Shown here: positions 41,847-51,209 of the stretch, one piece after another
Position numbering within the stretch: position 1 is the stretch's first letter
Layout of the letters: each line of letters begins with the position of its first letter
NCBI RefSeq assembly: GCF_014279995.1
Contig: NZ_CP047935.1
Location: 2,377,494 to 2,441,493 of the forward strand
Reading direction: 5' to 3'
DNA: 64,000 nucleotides
Origin: Synechococcus sp. BIOS-E4-1
Lineage (GTDB): Bacteria; Cyanobacteriota; Cyanobacteriia; PCC-6307; Cyanobiaceae
Notes under the pieces: model-generated
What the model was told of the DNA's origin: nothing
Databases searched by the model: none
What the model saw: only the letters and a program-made list of their open reading frames with translations
Translations under genes and position numbers: made by a program

Positions 41847-42081
41847 CGATGGATGCGAATTGCGGTTCCACACGCACACCGATGACCGCTTCAGGGCGAA
41901 TCACCAGATACTCCCCTTCGAGATCCCCAAGGGGAACATTCACAAAAGCCTGACCACTCGCGCCGCTGGCCAGTGCCTGGTACCACTCCTGAAAGGACTC
42001 GAGAGTGGGGAAATGCACGACCTCTGTTTGACCTCCAGAGAGGTGAAGCGAAATCTTGTAGCGGCGTGGGGTGCGTGTCAT
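41836..42081 (-). CDS. small conserved hypothetical protein
   Basis: An 81-residue soluble protein with two strand-rich halves (RYKISLHLSGGQTEVVHFPT, EYLVIRPEAVIGVRVEPQF) and a central helix (LESFQEWYQAL). It looks like a small alpha/beta domain. Unknown function. It shares one base with the DUF1643 gene end and overlaps the antiporter start by 11 bases, so it belongs to a compact minus-strand operon. Confidence 0.65.
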   Translation of the reverse strand: MTRTPRRYKISLHLSGGQTEVVHFPTLESFQEWYQALASGASGQAFVNVPLGDLEGEYLVIRPEAVIGVRVEPQFASIDDA

Positions 42082-42662
42082 CAGCGAACCGTACAGGCCC
42101 AGGGGGAAAGCGGGCTCCCAGCAGCCACATAGAGCGGGTGACGAGGTTGACCGCTGCGGGTGGTGCCGATCACCAGTGGAGGAGCCCCCTGCCCACGCAC
42201 AGCAAGGGCCCTGGCGAGCATCTTGACCACCTTCTGGTCACGCAGATGCAGGGAGCCCGACGCACCCCAGCCCAACCACAGGTCGCAGCCAGGTGAGCGG
42301 GACCATGTCTCGAACCAGCTGTTCAGCACTCGGTCGCAGTCCGGCCCCACAGGATCGATGCAACGTTGCAAGGCCGCTGGGGATGGAGAGATCCTCCCAA
42401 ACAAATTGAGCACCACAAGCTGGTGATAGCCCCAGGCCCGTGCGAAACCCTGCAGACGTCTCAGCGTGCGGTCGTCACGAACAGCATCGGCCAGGGAAGG
42501 ATTGAGGCCGACAAACAGGAGAACCTTGAAGGGATCATCCGGTGACGGCCTGAGAATTGGACGACGCAGCATCCAGCGATAACGCCCGCAGGGGCTGAAG
42601 GCGGCATCAGCCGTTGAGCAAGGCAAGTGCAGCTTCAAGAATCCTGCCGCTGGCTTGACCAT
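42081..42662 (-). CDS. DUF1643 domain-containing protein
   Basis: About 181-193 residues depending on the start (GTG 42662 or TTG 42626; both overlap wecB). DUF1643 features are AAFSPCGRYRWMLRR, VLLFVGLNPSLADAVRDDRT, RLQGFARAWGYHQLVVLNLF and LWLGWGASG. The family's function is unknown. It continues from wecB with overlapping reading frames, and the 81-residue gene follows at its stop. Confidence 0.82.
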   Translation of the reverse strand: MVKPAAGFLKLHLPCSTADAAFSPCGRYRWMLRRPILRPSPDDPFKVLLFVGLNPSLADAVRDDRTLRRLQGFARAWGYHQLVVLNLFGRISPSPAALQRCIDPVGPDCDRVLNSWFETWSRSPGCDLWLGWGASGSLHLRDQKVVKMLARALAVRGQGAPPLVIGTTRSGQPRHPLYVAAGSPLSPWACTVR

Positions 42663-43719
42663 CTCCGAAGGGGTTCACAGCCCTGGCCATCTGCTCATAG
42701 GCCTTCGGATCATCGAGGAGGAGTGACGCCTCACGGTTGATTGAGTCAGTGTCCGTTCCGACAAGTCTTGCGGTACCGGCATCAACGGCCTCGGGACGCT
42801 CAGTCGTGCGACGCAGCACCAGGACCGGCTTTCCCAGCGCGGGAGCCTCCTCCTGAAGACCTCCGGAATCGGTGAGCAGCAGGGTGCACCCTTTCATTGC
42901 GGCAACCAACCGGTCGTAGTCGAGGGGCTCGCTCAGAACCACACGGGGATGGTCGCCGAGCAAAGTTCGCAGAGGCTCCCGAACTGTTGGATTGCGATGC
43001 AGAGGCAGCAGCAGGACGACGTCAGGATGGCCTTCAAGAACCTCAAGCATGCCCGCAGCGATGCTGTGCAATCGCTCTCCCCAGTTCTCCCGGCGATGGA
43101 CCGTGGCCAAAATCACGCGCTGATTGGCCCAGTCGATGGGCAGATCAGAAAGGACAGGGGCCTGCTCAGCCATGCGCAGGAGGGCATCGATGACCGTATT
43201 GCCCGTGACCATGACCCGACCGACCACGCCGGAAGCCTTCAGGTTGGCTTCTGAGCGCTCGGTGGGAGCGAAATGCAACTGGGACACCTGGGAGATCAGC
43301 CGGCGATTCGCCTCTTCAGGGAATGGATCAAGGAGATTGTCCGTGCGCAGACCGGCCTCCACATGGCCCACGGGGATCTGCTCGTAAAACGCTGCCAGAG
43401 CAGCGGCAAAGGCTGTTGTGGTGTCTCCCTGAACCAGAACCAGTCCAGGCGGAAAAGCCTGGAAGTCATCGCGCAGTCCCTGAAGAGCTGAGCAGGTGAC
43501 GTGCGTCAGCGTCTGACGCGGAGCCATCAGGCCAAGATCCTGATCCGCCTTGATTCGGAAGAGATCCATGACCTGCGTCACCATCTCGCGATGCTGTCCC
43601 GTGAGGACAACGCGAGTATCCAGCGCTGAACAGCCCCGGAATTCCTGAATCACCGGAGCAAGCTTGATGGCTTCCGGTCTGGTGCCAAGTACGATCGTCA
43701 CACGGGGCCTGGCAGCCAT
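42607..43719 (-). CDS. wecB: UDP-N-acetylglucosamine 2-epimerase (non-hydrolysing)
   Basis: Converts UDP-GlcNAc to UDP-ManNAc for cell-surface polysaccharides; cytosolic GT-B fold. The 370-residue protein has ARPRVTIVLGTRPEAIKLAP at the N-terminus, VLTGQHREMVTQVM, LVQGDTTTAFAAALAAFY, HVEAGLRTDNLLDPFPEE with its substrate-binding HVEAGLR, and LTDSGGLQEEAPALGKPVLV. All family motifs are intact. No other glycan genes are next to it. Confidence 0.95.
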   Translation of the reverse strand: MAARPRVTIVLGTRPEAIKLAPVIQEFRGCSALDTRVVLTGQHREMVTQVMDLFRIKADQDLGLMAPRQTLTHVTCSALQGLRDDFQAFPPGLVLVQGDTTTAFAAALAAFYEQIPVGHVEAGLRTDNLLDPFPEEANRRLISQVSQLHFAPTERSEANLKASGVVGRVMVTGNTVIDALLRMAEQAPVLSDLPIDWANQRVILATVHRRENWGERLHSIAAGMLEVLEGHPDVVLLLPLHRNPTVREPLRTLLGDHPRVVLSEPLDYDRLVAAMKGCTLLLTDSGGLQEEAPALGKPVLVLRRTTERPEAVDAGTARLVGTDTDSINREASLLLDDPKAYEQMARAVNPFGDGQASGRILEAALALLNG

Positions 43720-43831
43720 AAACAGAGTGTTGATGGCGAGATCCTAAGCGCGTTTCACGCAGCTCTTCTGAAGCATTCACTTGCCAACAGGACAGCTGTG
43801 GCGAAGCTGAGCAAAGACGTCGAGGAATTGT

Positions 43832-44992
43832 GTGAGCCAGCCGATCTTTCCACCGGGCTTTCCCACTGGCGCCGTCTCCCCGCCAGGGCATCCATCACCA
43901 GCCGCCACAGCGATCAGCGACGGGAAGGATGGAGCGCCCAGCCTGGAGCAGATCGTACGCATCGCCCATGAAAAGGGACATTCAGACGTTCATCTCGGGG
44001 TCGGTGAAATCCCTCGATACCGGGCCCGTGGCGAGATGCTGACGACGGAGTGGCCCTGCACAACTCAGCAAACCTTCCAGCGCTGGCTGAGGGAAATCCT
44101 GACGCCGCAGCAGATCGATGATTTCCATCAGATCAAGGAATTCGATGGTGCCCACGCGTTTTCCTTTGTGCGCGTGCGCATCAACCTTCTGGACTCCCTG
44201 CGGGGGCCTGCCATGGTTCTGCGGCTGATTCCCCAGACGATCCTGACCCTTGAGCAGCTGAACCTGCCCGATGTTCTGCGTGATCTGTCCTCACGACCCA
44301 AGGGGCTCGTCCTGATCACCGGCCCAACCGGATCCGGGAAAAGCACAACACTGGCGGCGATGATCGACTGGATCAATCGAAACCAGAATCGCCACATCCT
44401 CACCATTGAGGACCCGGTCGAGTTCGTCCACACAAGCCAAAGCTCACTGATTCGACATCGGGAGGTCGGACTGCACACCCTGAAATTTCACAACGCTCTG
44501 AAAGCGGCACTACGGGAAGATCCCGACGTCATTCTCGTGGGTGAGATTCGCGACCAGGAAACCCTGAGCACAGCCCTGGAAGCCTCTCAAACCGGGCACC
44601 TGGTGTTTGGAACACTCCACACAAATTCAGCCGTCAAGACCGTGGAGAGAGTGCTTGGCATGTTCCCGCCCGAGGACCAGGAGAGCGTGCGTCGATCTCT
44701 GTCGGAGTCACTACTCGGTGTGATTTCTCAGGGCCTCATCCGAACCACAGATGGCAAGCGGGCCGCTTTCCACGACATCCTCATCAACACGGAAGCCTGT
44801 AAGGACTACATCCAGCGTGGAGCCCTGGATGAAGTTGAAGAAATCATGCAGCGAAGTGGTTTCGACGGAATGGTTACCACCAATCAATGCCTGCAGAGTC
44901 TTGTGGAGCAGGAGAGAGTCGAAGCTGACCAGGCTGTGGCTCAGAGCCTGAAACCGAATGAACTGGCTCAGGCCTTGAGGGGAAGGGGTTAG
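43832..44992 (+). CDS. PilT-like type IV pilus retraction ATPase
   Basis: A 386-residue hexameric ATPase of the PilT/VirB11 type: N-terminal PAS-like domain (SDVHLGVGEIPRYRARGEML), Walker A GPTGSGKSTTLAAM, Asp box TIEDPVEFVH, Walker B ALREDPDVILVGEIRDQET and His box GHLVFGTLHTNSA. The C-terminal AIRNLIRE motif, required for retraction in PilT, is replaced by ACKDYIQRG. A low-complexity Pro-rich N-terminus precedes the domain. GTG 43832 is the first start. No pilB or pilC is adjacent, but an EbsA-like gene is present at 35443. Confidence 0.85.
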   Translation: MSQPIFPPGFPTGAVSPPGHPSPAATAISDGKDGAPSLEQIVRIAHEKGHSDVHLGVGEIPRYRARGEMLTTEWPCTTQQTFQRWLREILTPQQIDDFHQIKEFDGAHAFSFVRVRINLLDSLRGPAMVLRLIPQTILTLEQLNLPDVLRDLSSRPKGLVLITGPTGSGKSTTLAAMIDWINRNQNRHILTIEDPVEFVHTSQSSLIRHREVGLHTLKFHNALKAALREDPDVILVGEIRDQETLSTALEASQTGHLVFGTLHTNSAVKTVERVLGMFPPEDQESVRRSLSESLLGVISQGLIRTTDGKRAAFHDILINTEACKDYIQRGALDEVEEIMQRSGFDGMVTTNQCLQSLVEQERVEADQAVAQSLKPNELAQALRGRG

Positions 44993-45009
44993 GCGTGGGG
45001 GTTTGATCG

Positions 45010-45204
45010 TCAGGCGGCTGGGGCGCTGGAAGCGGAAACCCTGATCACGAACAGAATTCCGAGCGACACAGACAAACCCAGCATGGCCAGGCGTCCATTC
45101 CAGATTTCTGCCTGGGGCGTAAAACCTCTGCGCCAAGCATTCAATTCACCGGAATCAACCTGTTCAACGTTGTTCTGCTGGCGCGTCTCGGCCTTGATCG
45201 ACAT
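45010..45204 (-). CDS. hli: high-light-inducible protein (Hlip/Scp)
   Basis: A 64-residue single-helix chlorophyll/carotenoid-binding protein that protects photosystems under excess light. The conserved chlorophyll-binding segment AEIWNGRLAMLGLSVSLGIL begins near residue 32 (ExxNGRxAMxG motif). A short polar N-terminus precedes it. ATG 45204 is chosen; an adjacent ATG at 45207 is equally possible. It lies 39 bases downstream of tsaD's far end on the same strand. Confidence 0.92.
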   Translation of the reverse strand: MSIKAETRQQNNVEQVDSGELNAWRRGFTPQAEIWNGRLAMLGLSVSLGILFVIRVSASSAPAA

Positions 45205-45242
45205 CACCCTGTTGCAAGTCGCGACACCCTATGCACTGCAGC

Positions 45243-46313
45243 TCAGAAAGGCGGATTCGATTGATACATAGGAGCGCAGTTTTCGAGAGCCCAGCGTGCT
45301 GAAACGCCCAGAGCCAATGAACTGGAGATGGCTGCGGAGTTCAAACGTCCAAGCGCAGCTGCACCCACCATCGCTGCGTTATCGGTGCAATAGCTGAGTG
45401 GTGCCAGGTGCACCTCAACTCCCTGTTCAGCACCTCTGGCATGCATGCATTCACGCAACCGTTGATTGGCGGCCACGCCGCCCACCATCACCAGTGTTGA
45501 CAGATGAAGATCGCAACAGCATCGGAGGCTGCGATCGACCAGTACATCCACAACAACCTGCTGGAAGCTGGCGGCCAGATCGGCCAGGGGCAGTGGCTGA
45601 TCCCAAGTCCGACAAGCCTCAACCTGGCGAAGCATGGCCGTTTTGAGGCCACTAAAAGAAAAGTCGTAGGGGTAATAGCCCCCTCCAGGTTTTGAGACGC
45701 GACCTTTCGGAAGGTTGAAGCGTCTGACATCACCCTCAACGGCAGCAGCCTGAATTGCCGGCCCTCCTGGGTACTCCAGCCCCAGTAGACGAGCAACCTT
45801 GTCGAAGGCCTCACCAGCGGCGTCGTCATGGCTGCGACCGAGCCGCTCCAGCGCTCCTGTTGCCTCGACACGTATCAGTTCCGTGTGCCCACCGCTCACC
45901 AGCAGAACGAGATAAGGCGGGGCTGGCGGGGACAACGCCAGCCGAACCGAGGCCAGATGGGCTTCAAGATGGTGAATGGCAATGAAAGGTCGGTTGTGAA
46001 GCGCCGCCAGAGTGCGGCCCGTCAAGGAACCCACCATCAGGGCCCCAACAAGGCCTGGGGTCACAGTGGCAGCAACGGCATCCAGATCGCTGATCGGCAG
46101 TTCTGCGTCATTGAGCGCCTGACCGATCAAATGAGGCAGTGCTTCCACGTGCCTGCGTGAGGCGATCTCCGGCACCACTCCGCCCCACTGGGCATGTTCC
46201 TCAATCTGGGATGCAATCCGATGCGACAGCACCTGCAGGCGACCTCCGCTCTGTTCCACAACAGCCGCGGCAGACTCGTCACAACTTGTTTCGAGGGCTA
46301 GCACCTTGGCCAT
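45243..46313 (-). CDS. tsaD: tRNA N6-adenosine threonylcarbamoyltransferase
   Basis: Forms t6A at position 37 of ANN-decoding tRNAs with TsaB/TsaC/TsaE. The 356-residue ASKHA-fold protein has [16 protein letters not shown], the metal-binding [38 protein letters not shown] and [12 protein letters not shown]. The end [16 protein letters not shown] is also typical. ATG 46313 preferred over 46322. Divergent from psaF with 76 bases between. Confidence 0.96.
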   Translation of the reverse strand: MAKVLALETSCDESAAAVVEQSGGRLQVLSHRIASQIEEHAQWGGVVPEIASRRHVEALPHLIGQALNDAELPISDLDAVAATVTPGLVGALMVGSLTGRTLAALHNRPFIAIHHLEAHLASVRLALSPPAPPYLVLLVSGGHTELIRVEATGALERLGRSHDDAAGEAFDKVARLLGLEYPGGPAIQAAAVEGDVRRFNLPKGRVSKPGGGYYPYDFSFSGLKTAMLRQVEACRTWDQPLPLADLAASFQQVVVDVLVDRSLRCCCDLHLSTLVMVGGVAANQRLRECMHARGAEQGVEVHLAPLSYCTDNAAMVGAAALGRLNSAAISSSLALGVSARWALENCAPMYQSNPPF

Positions 46314-46389
46314 GCAGGTCAACAGGCTCCACTACTCTCCATTTGATACATCCTGCCTCCCAAGGGCAGGTTCAACAGGCACCGTTCCG

Positions 46390-46869
46390 ATGCGTCGTTT
46401 CTTCGCTCTCGCGCTTTCGGCCCTGCTGGTGTTCGGTTTCGCACCGGTCGCCAGAGCTGATGTAGCAGGGCTGACTCCCTGTTCTGAAAGTGCACGTTTC
46501 CAGCAACGTGCCAGTGCAGCCTCAACGCCACAGGCCGTCGCCCGCTTCAAGATGTACAGCAAAGCCTCCTGTGGTGAGGATGGTCTTCCCCATCTGATCG
46601 TTGACGGTCGTTGGAACCATGCTGGTGATTTCGTACTCCCAGGACTGATGTTCCTTTACATCACCGGAACCATTGGCTGGGCCGGACGTGACTATCTCAA
46701 GGCCATTCGCGGTCGCAAGGATCAGAACATGCTTGAGATCCAGCTGGACATGAAACTTGCGTTGAACTCCGTTGTCAAAGCAGCCACATGGCCTGTTGCT
46801 GCCATTGCAGAGTTCAACAGTGGCAAGCTGACTGAAAGTGATTCGAAAATCACAGTTTCACCCCGCTGA
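46390..46869 (+). CDS. psaF: photosystem I subunit III (PsaF)
   Basis: Peripheral photosystem I subunit with a lumenal part, which in some organisms docks plastocyanin or cytochrome c6. The 159-residue precursor has a signal peptide ([20 protein letters not shown], then ARADVAGL), the core [20 protein letters not shown] and [19 protein letters not shown], and the membrane-proximal [16 protein letters not shown] 46390 starts the signal peptide. psaJ follows after 32 bases, giving the usual psaFJ operon. Confidence 0.97.
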   Translation: MRRFFALALSALLVFGFAPVARADVAGLTPCSESARFQQRASAASTPQAVARFKMYSKASCGEDGLPHLIVDGRWNHAGDFVLPGLMFLYITGTIGWAGRDYLKAIRGRKDQNMLEIQLDMKLALNSVVKAATWPVAAIAEFNSGKLTESDSKITVSPR

Positions 46870-46901
46870 TTACAAAAGCTCCTTTACCTAACTCTCCAAG
46901 G

Positions 46902-47018
46902 ATGAAAAAATTTCTCTCCACTGCACCTGTGGTTGCCGCCATCTGGTTCACGTTGACGGCAGGCATCCTGATCGAGTGGAACAGATTCTTCCCCGACCTG
47001 CTGTTCCACCCGCTCTGA
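46902..47018 (+). CDS. psaJ: photosystem I subunit IX (PsaJ)
   Basis: A 38-residue single-helix photosystem I subunit: [20 protein letters not shown], then the conserved [18 protein letters not shown] end. It stabilises PsaF and binds pigment in photosystem I. It sits 32 bases after psaF with a GGA just before its ATG and ends 4 bases before the stop codon of the convergent gmk gene. Confidence 0.96.
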   Translation: MKKFLSTAPVVAAIWFTLTAGILIEWNRFFPDLLFHPL

Positions 47019-47022
47019 TTGC

Positions 47023-47595
47023 TCAAGCTGCGGCCAGCCCCATTAACCGCTCAAGCTCGTCAAGAGCGGTTTGGAGGTCATCGTTGATGACAACAGCGTC
47101 AAATTCCTGCTGGGCTTTGAGTTCAGTCTTCGCACGATCCAGACGTCTGGCAATCGCGGCTTCCTCTTCCGTGCCGCGGCCACGGATCCTTTGTTCGAGC
47201 TCTGCAAAACTTGGCGGTGCAAGAAAGATCTGCAGGGCTTGAGGAAAGCTGCCGCGCACCTGACGAGCACCCTCAAGTTCGATTTCCAGCAAAACAGGAG
47301 TACCCGACTCAAGCCTCTCCAAGACAGGTTGCTTGGGGGTTCCGTAGCAGTTCCCGGCGAATTCAGCCCACTCCAGCAACCCTCCCTCGCTGACCAGTTG
47401 GTCAAATGATTCACGCGAGTGGAAGAAGTAATGAATGCCATCCTTTTCACCCTCGCGAGGAGCCCGGGTGGTGGCCGAAACGGAAAGCCAGAGCTGCGGA
47501 TGACGCTCAAGTAAGCGTGTCACCAGAGTCCCTTTGCCAACGCCGCTGGGGCCTGTCAGCAAAGTGAGCCTGGCGCGGAGATCAGTCGTTGCCAT
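47023..47595 (-). CDS. gmk: guanylate kinase
   Basis: Phosphorylates GMP/dGMP to GDP/dGDP. The 190-residue kinase has the P-loop [20 protein letters not shown], the GMP-binding [32 protein letters not shown] and the C-terminal [23 protein letters not shown] 47595 begins the protein at [10 protein letters not shown]. The frame stays open far upstream but that DNA is the start of the divergent NFACT gene, so the short start is preferred. Confidence 0.96.
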   Translation of the reverse strand: MATTDLRARLTLLTGPSGVGKGTLVTRLLERHPQLWLSVSATTRAPREGEKDGIHYFFHSRESFDQLVSEGGLLEWAEFAGNCYGTPKQPVLERLESGTPVLLEIELEGARQVRGSFPQALQIFLAPPSFAELEQRIRGRGTEEEAAIARRLDRAKTELKAQQEFDAVVINDDLQTALDELERLMGLAAA

Positions 47596-47658
47596 GGCTT
47601 GTGTGAGGTCAGGCAGCAGGGTAGGAAGGCATTCCAGTCGAAAGGCCACCGGATAGCG

Positions 47659-49377
47659 ATGGCGAACAGCACGCTTCAGGTGATGGACCTCACCAGCCTT
47701 CGGGCGGTGCTGGGGGATCTGCGAACACAGATCATTCCAAGTCGCTTTGAAAAAGCACAACAACCGAATCAGCAGAGCCTGCAGCTGGGCTTCCGAACCC
47801 TGACCGGGATGGTCTGGCTGGAACTCAGCTGGCAGGCAGAGGCCGCCAGACTTGTTCAGATTCCCCCTCCCAGCAGGACTGGAAGTGGCAGCACGCTGGC
47901 TCAGCAGGTTCAGCACGGCCTGAAGCAGCTGGCCCTGGTGGAACTGGAGCAGCGTGACTTTGAGCGGGTTGTGCTGTTGCATTTCGCCCCACGCCCAGGC
48001 GAGGAAAGCGTGCGCACTTTGGTTCTCGAGCTGATGGGTCGCCACAGCAATGTGCTGCTGCTGGATGACCAGAAGCGGATCACCGCGATTGCCAGACAGG
48101 TCAGACAGCACCAGTCACGGGTACGGCCCTTGAGCAGTGGAGATGCTTATCTCCCGCCACCATCGCTGCAGAGCCTGCCACCAAGCCTCGAGGAGCCGTT
48201 CGAGCAGTGGAAGCGCAGACTGACTCTGGTCCCTGTCGATCTGGGCAAAGCGCTGCGCGACACCTATCAGGGCATCAGCCCCGCTCTGACAAGGCAACTC
48301 ATCAGCTCTCTCCCAGAGGATGAGCTGCCGTTGCAGCTCTCAGCCAGCACGCCTGTAACAGAGATCAGCGACAACCAGTGGCTGCTGCTGCATCAACGCT
48401 GGACGCAATGGCTGAATCACCTCAATCGTGGCGAATTCACCCTTTACCTCGATGAGTCAGGTGGCTATCGCGTCTGGAATGATCCGGCAGACTCAGCAGG
48501 TGAAGGTGAATCACTCAGCCTTCGTTTAGGGCTTTATTACCGGAGCCATCTCAACCAGCGACAACTGCTGAGGGAAAGCCAGGAGCTGCAACAGCTTTTG
48601 GAACAGAGCCGACAACGGGAACAGGCCCAGCGTCTCGAGCAGGTTGAGCGACTGCATGCCACTGCTGGAGCCGATGATCTTCAACACAAGGCGGATGCCA
48701 TTTTCTGTCAGGCCGCTCCTGACAGAGACAGCATCGACCAGGCCCAGAAGCTTTACCAGCGCGCCAGACGGCTGCGACGCTCCATTCCTCTGATCGAAGA
48801 ACGACTGGCCCATCACGATCAACGTCTTGCGCTGATTGAAGGCAGCGCAAGCTTCCTGGCAGATCTGATGCAGGCGGACTGGGACGATGCTGACGATCGC
48901 AACCGACAATTGCGCGAGCTGAAGGCAGAACTGGAGGATTTGCTGACTCCTCGCCGTCGCCGTCGCCGCAGCGGTCCTCCACCGGGACAACCTCAGCCAC
49001 TGGAGATCCGCTCCAAGCATGGACTGGTGATTCAGGTGGGGCGCAATCACCGCCAGAACGAGTGGATCAGTCTGCGTCAGGCTCGCGCAGGTGATCTCTG
49101 GTTTCATGCACAGGAGTGTCCGGGAAGCCATGTCGTGCTCAAGGCCTCGGCAGCGGCTGCTTCAGAGCTGGACCTGCAGCTTGCGGCAGACCTTGCAGCC
49201 TGGTTCAGCAGGGCGAAGGGAAATCGAAGGGTGCCGGTGGTGATGACGGGCGTGGAACATCTCCAGAGAATTCCTGGCACTGCACCAGGGACCGTGAGAC
49301 ATCGCCAGGCCGAGCTGGTCTGGGCGGAACCGGACCGTGCGCAAAAAACCCTTGAGGCTTGGAACCCCCTAGCCTGA
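47659..49377 (+). CDS. NFACT/Rqc2-like protein (FbpA family)
   Basis: A 572-residue protein with an N-terminal NFACT domain ([38 protein letters not shown]), a long coiled coil (about residues 300-410; [20 protein letters not shown]), a basic linker ([15 protein letters not shown]), and the C-terminal NFACT-R/DUF814 domain ([40 protein letters not shown]). Bacterial relatives (RqcH) bind obstructed 50S subunits and add alanine tails. ATG 47659 or 47683 starts it. Confidence 0.92.
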   Translation: MANSTLQVMDLTSLRAVLGDLRTQIIPSRFEKAQQPNQQSLQLGFRTLTGMVWLELSWQAEAARLVQIPPPSRTGSGSTLAQQVQHGLKQLALVELEQRDFERVVLLHFAPRPGEESVRTLVLELMGRHSNVLLLDDQKRITAIARQVRQHQSRVRPLSSGDAYLPPPSLQSLPPSLEEPFEQWKRRLTLVPVDLGKALRDTYQGISPALTRQLISSLPEDELPLQLSASTPVTEISDNQWLLLHQRWTQWLNHLNRGEFTLYLDESGGYRVWNDPADSAGEGESLSLRLGLYYRSHLNQRQLLRESQELQQLLEQSRQREQAQRLEQVERLHATAGADDLQHKADAIFCQAAPDRDSIDQAQKLYQRARRLRRSIPLIEERLAHHDQRLALIEGSASFLADLMQADWDDADDRNRQLRELKAELEDLLTPRRRRRRSGPPPGQPQPLEIRSKHGLVIQVGRNHRQNEWISLRQARAGDLWFHAQECPGSHVVLKASAAAASELDLQLAADLAAWFSRAKGNRRVPVVMTGVEHLQRIPGTAPGTVRHRQAELVWAEPDRAQKTLEAWNPLA

Positions 49378-49488
49378 CCCAAGCCACCTGCCCAATCACC
49401 TCTGACGCCGATCACGCCTGAAGAGTCCCCGAAGCTGTCACCGCCGCCGCCGATTCGGATCGGAGTTCAGGACAGTCCTCCCAACGAC

Positions 49489-50229
49489 GTGGAGATGCCT
49501 CTGGTTGATCATCTGGAGGAACTGCGTCAGAGAGTGCTGCGCAGTCTTGTCGCAGTGGTTGTCTGTGCCTTGGCCTGCCTTCTGGCGGTGCGGCCTCTGG
49601 TCAGAATTCTTGAAGAGCCCGCCGGTTCGATCCGTTTCCTGCAACTGGCTCCTGGGGAGTTTCTGTTCGTCTCCTTCAAAGTGGCCGGCTATGCGGGACT
49701 CACGCTGGCACTTCCCTACGTGCTGTATCAGGGGCTTGCCTTTGTTCTGCCAGGCCTGACCCGTGGAGAGCGTCGACTGATTGCGCCGTCGGTGGCGGGA
49801 TCAGCTGTTCTGTTCATGGCTGGGCTGGGCTTTGCATGGTGGGCACTGGTGCCTGCTGCGCTGAATTTTCTCGTCAGTTATGGCGCCGATGTCGTTGAGC
49901 CCCTCTGGTCGATTGAGCGCTATCTCGACTTCGTTCTGCTGCTCATGCTGTCGACCGGGCTGGCTTTTCAGCTTCCAGTTCTGCAGCTTCTTCTGGGAGT
50001 CTTCGGCCTGGTCAACTGGCAACGCATGCTCTCCGCATGGCGCTGGGTCGTGCTGATTTCAGCCCTGGCCGGTGCTGTCCTGACGCCGTCCACGGACCCG
50101 GTCACCATGTTGTTGCTGGCTGGGGCAATCACCGCTCTCTACCTGATCGGAGTGCTTCTCGTCGCAGCGGTTCAACGGTTCAGAGCAGAAACTCCTCCAG
50201 AGTCCCCTCCCCCTGCAGCTGCAGACTGA
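49489..50229 (+). CDS. tatC: twin-arginine translocase subunit TatC
   Basis: Core subunit that recognises twin-arginine signal peptides and exports folded proteins, which here include the Rieske protein PetC. The 246-residue protein has six helices and typical PLVDHLEELRQRVLRSLVAV at the N-terminus, APGEFLFVSFKVAGYAGLTL, the FVLPGLTRGERR loop and AVLTPSTDPVTMLLLA. GTG 49489 or ATG 49495 are the first conventional starts, but family-like sequence extends upstream (PIRIGVQDSPPNDVEM). Its 3' end overlaps the convergent DUF3067 gene by 50 bases. Confidence 0.93.
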   Translation: MEMPLVDHLEELRQRVLRSLVAVVVCALACLLAVRPLVRILEEPAGSIRFLQLAPGEFLFVSFKVAGYAGLTLALPYVLYQGLAFVLPGLTRGERRLIAPSVAGSAVLFMAGLGFAWWALVPAALNFLVSYGADVVEPLWSIERYLDFVLLLMLSTGLAFQLPVLQLLLGVFGLVNWQRMLSAWRWVVLISALAGAVLTPSTDPVTMLLLAGAITALYLIGVLLVAAVQRFRAETPPESPPPAAAD

Positions 50230-50527
50230 GCGCCTTTCCGAGTCGCGGCTTGTCCCGGGTCGTGAGCAACCAGTCACGCACAGTCTCCGCTTCCCCCAGT
50301 CTGTTGACGATTTCCAGGACTTCCGCGAGATGAGCCCGGTAATCGGGCTCATCCAGAGGGAAGGACTGTTGCTCGAGGTAAGCCCACATCACCTGGATGT
50401 ACATCCGCCTGCGCCTGGTGACGAGCTGAAGGTCATAACTGGCTTGCCAGCGAGAGCGCAGCAGGTCGATGACTTCATCGACCGACAGAGGGCGCGACTG
50501 CCTCTCGGAGGAGGGATCAGCGAGCAC
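50180..50527 (-). CDS. DUF3067 family protein
   Basis: A 115-residue soluble protein of the plant/cyanobacterial DUF3067 family: SVDEVIDLLRSRWQASYDLQ, LVTRRRRMYIQVMWAYLEQQ, SFPLDEPDYRAHLAEVLEI, then TTRDKPRLGKAL. Function unknown, but conserved in photosynthetic organisms. ATG 50527 is the first start. Its last 50 bases lie antisense to the 3' end of tatC. Confidence 0.88.
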   Translation of the reverse strand: MLADPSSERQSRPLSVDEVIDLLRSRWQASYDLQLVTRRRRMYIQVMWAYLEQQSFPLDEPDYRAHLAEVLEIVNRLGEAETVRDWLLTTRDKPRLGKALSLQLQGEGTLEEFLL

Positions 50528-50593
50528 TGATGAAGACCTTAAACATCAATGAAAATCCAGTCTCGGCAAAGTGTGACACGCCCCTATAGCGCC

Positions 50594-50599
50594 CATAAT
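50594..50599 (+). promoter_or_regulatory. possible -10 element of petC-petA
   Basis: CATAAT 32 bases upstream of petC, with a weak -35-like GTGACA about 15 bases earlier (50573-50578). A plausible but unproven promoter in the 104-base gap before petC. Confidence 0.3.
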
Positions 50600-50631
50600 G
50601 GGTCCCATCCAGTGCCCAACGAACGTCAGAC

Positions 50632-51168
50632 ATGACTCAGATGCCAGCCGCTGATGTGCCCGGAATGGGCCGCAGGCAGTTCATGAATCTTCTGACCTTT
50701 GGGTCCGTGACTGGCGTCGCCCTCGGAGCGCTCTATCCGGTGGTGAACTACTTCATTCCTCCACGTGCTGCAGGAAGCGGTGGAGGCACAAGTGCCAAGG
50801 ATGAACTCGGCAATCCCGTGACGCTGACGGGCTGGCTGAGTGACCACCCCACAGGTGATCGCAGTCTTGTCCAGGGGCTTAAGGGAGATCCCACTTATTT
50901 AATCGTTGAAGGTGAGGACGCCATCGGCAGTTACGGCATCAATGCCATCTGCACTCATCTGGGCTGTGTTGTCCCCTGGAACAGTGGTGCCAACAAGTTC
51001 ATGTGCCCTTGCCACGGCAGCCAATACGACGCCACCGGCAAGGTGGTGAGGGGCCCTGCGCCCCTCTCTCTGGCCCTCGCCAACGTGAGCGTTGAGGACG
51101 ACAACGTTTTCGTGAGCCAGTGGACCGAAACCGACTTCCGAACAGGTGAGAAGCCCTGGTGGGGCTGA
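50632..51168 (+). CDS. petC: cytochrome b6f Rieske iron-sulfur protein
   Basis: Carries electrons from plastoquinol to cytochrome f. The 178-residue protein has a twin-arginine-like start ([17 protein letters not shown]), one membrane helix, and both cluster motifs, [10 protein letters not shown] and CPCHGSQYD, with all Cys and His ligands. The C-terminus [11 protein letters not shown] is typical. ATG 50632 starts it. petA follows 41 bases later in the usual petCA operon. Confidence 0.97.
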   Translation: MTQMPAADVPGMGRRQFMNLLTFGSVTGVALGALYPVVNYFIPPRAAGSGGGTSAKDELGNPVTLTGWLSDHPTGDRSLVQGLKGDPTYLIVEGEDAIGSYGINAICTHLGCVVPWNSGANKFMCPCHGSQYDATGKVVRGPAPLSLALANVSVEDDNVFVSQWTETDFRTGEKPWWG

Positions 51169-51209
51169 TCAACAACCTTTTTCCCACCGCTCTCTCAAAC
51201 AAGCCTCCG

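Noticed and set aside
47596-48111. A long N-terminal extension of guanylate kinase
   Set aside because: The extension is the antisense of the NFACT N-terminus; the kinase family starts at [10 protein letters not shown] (47595).
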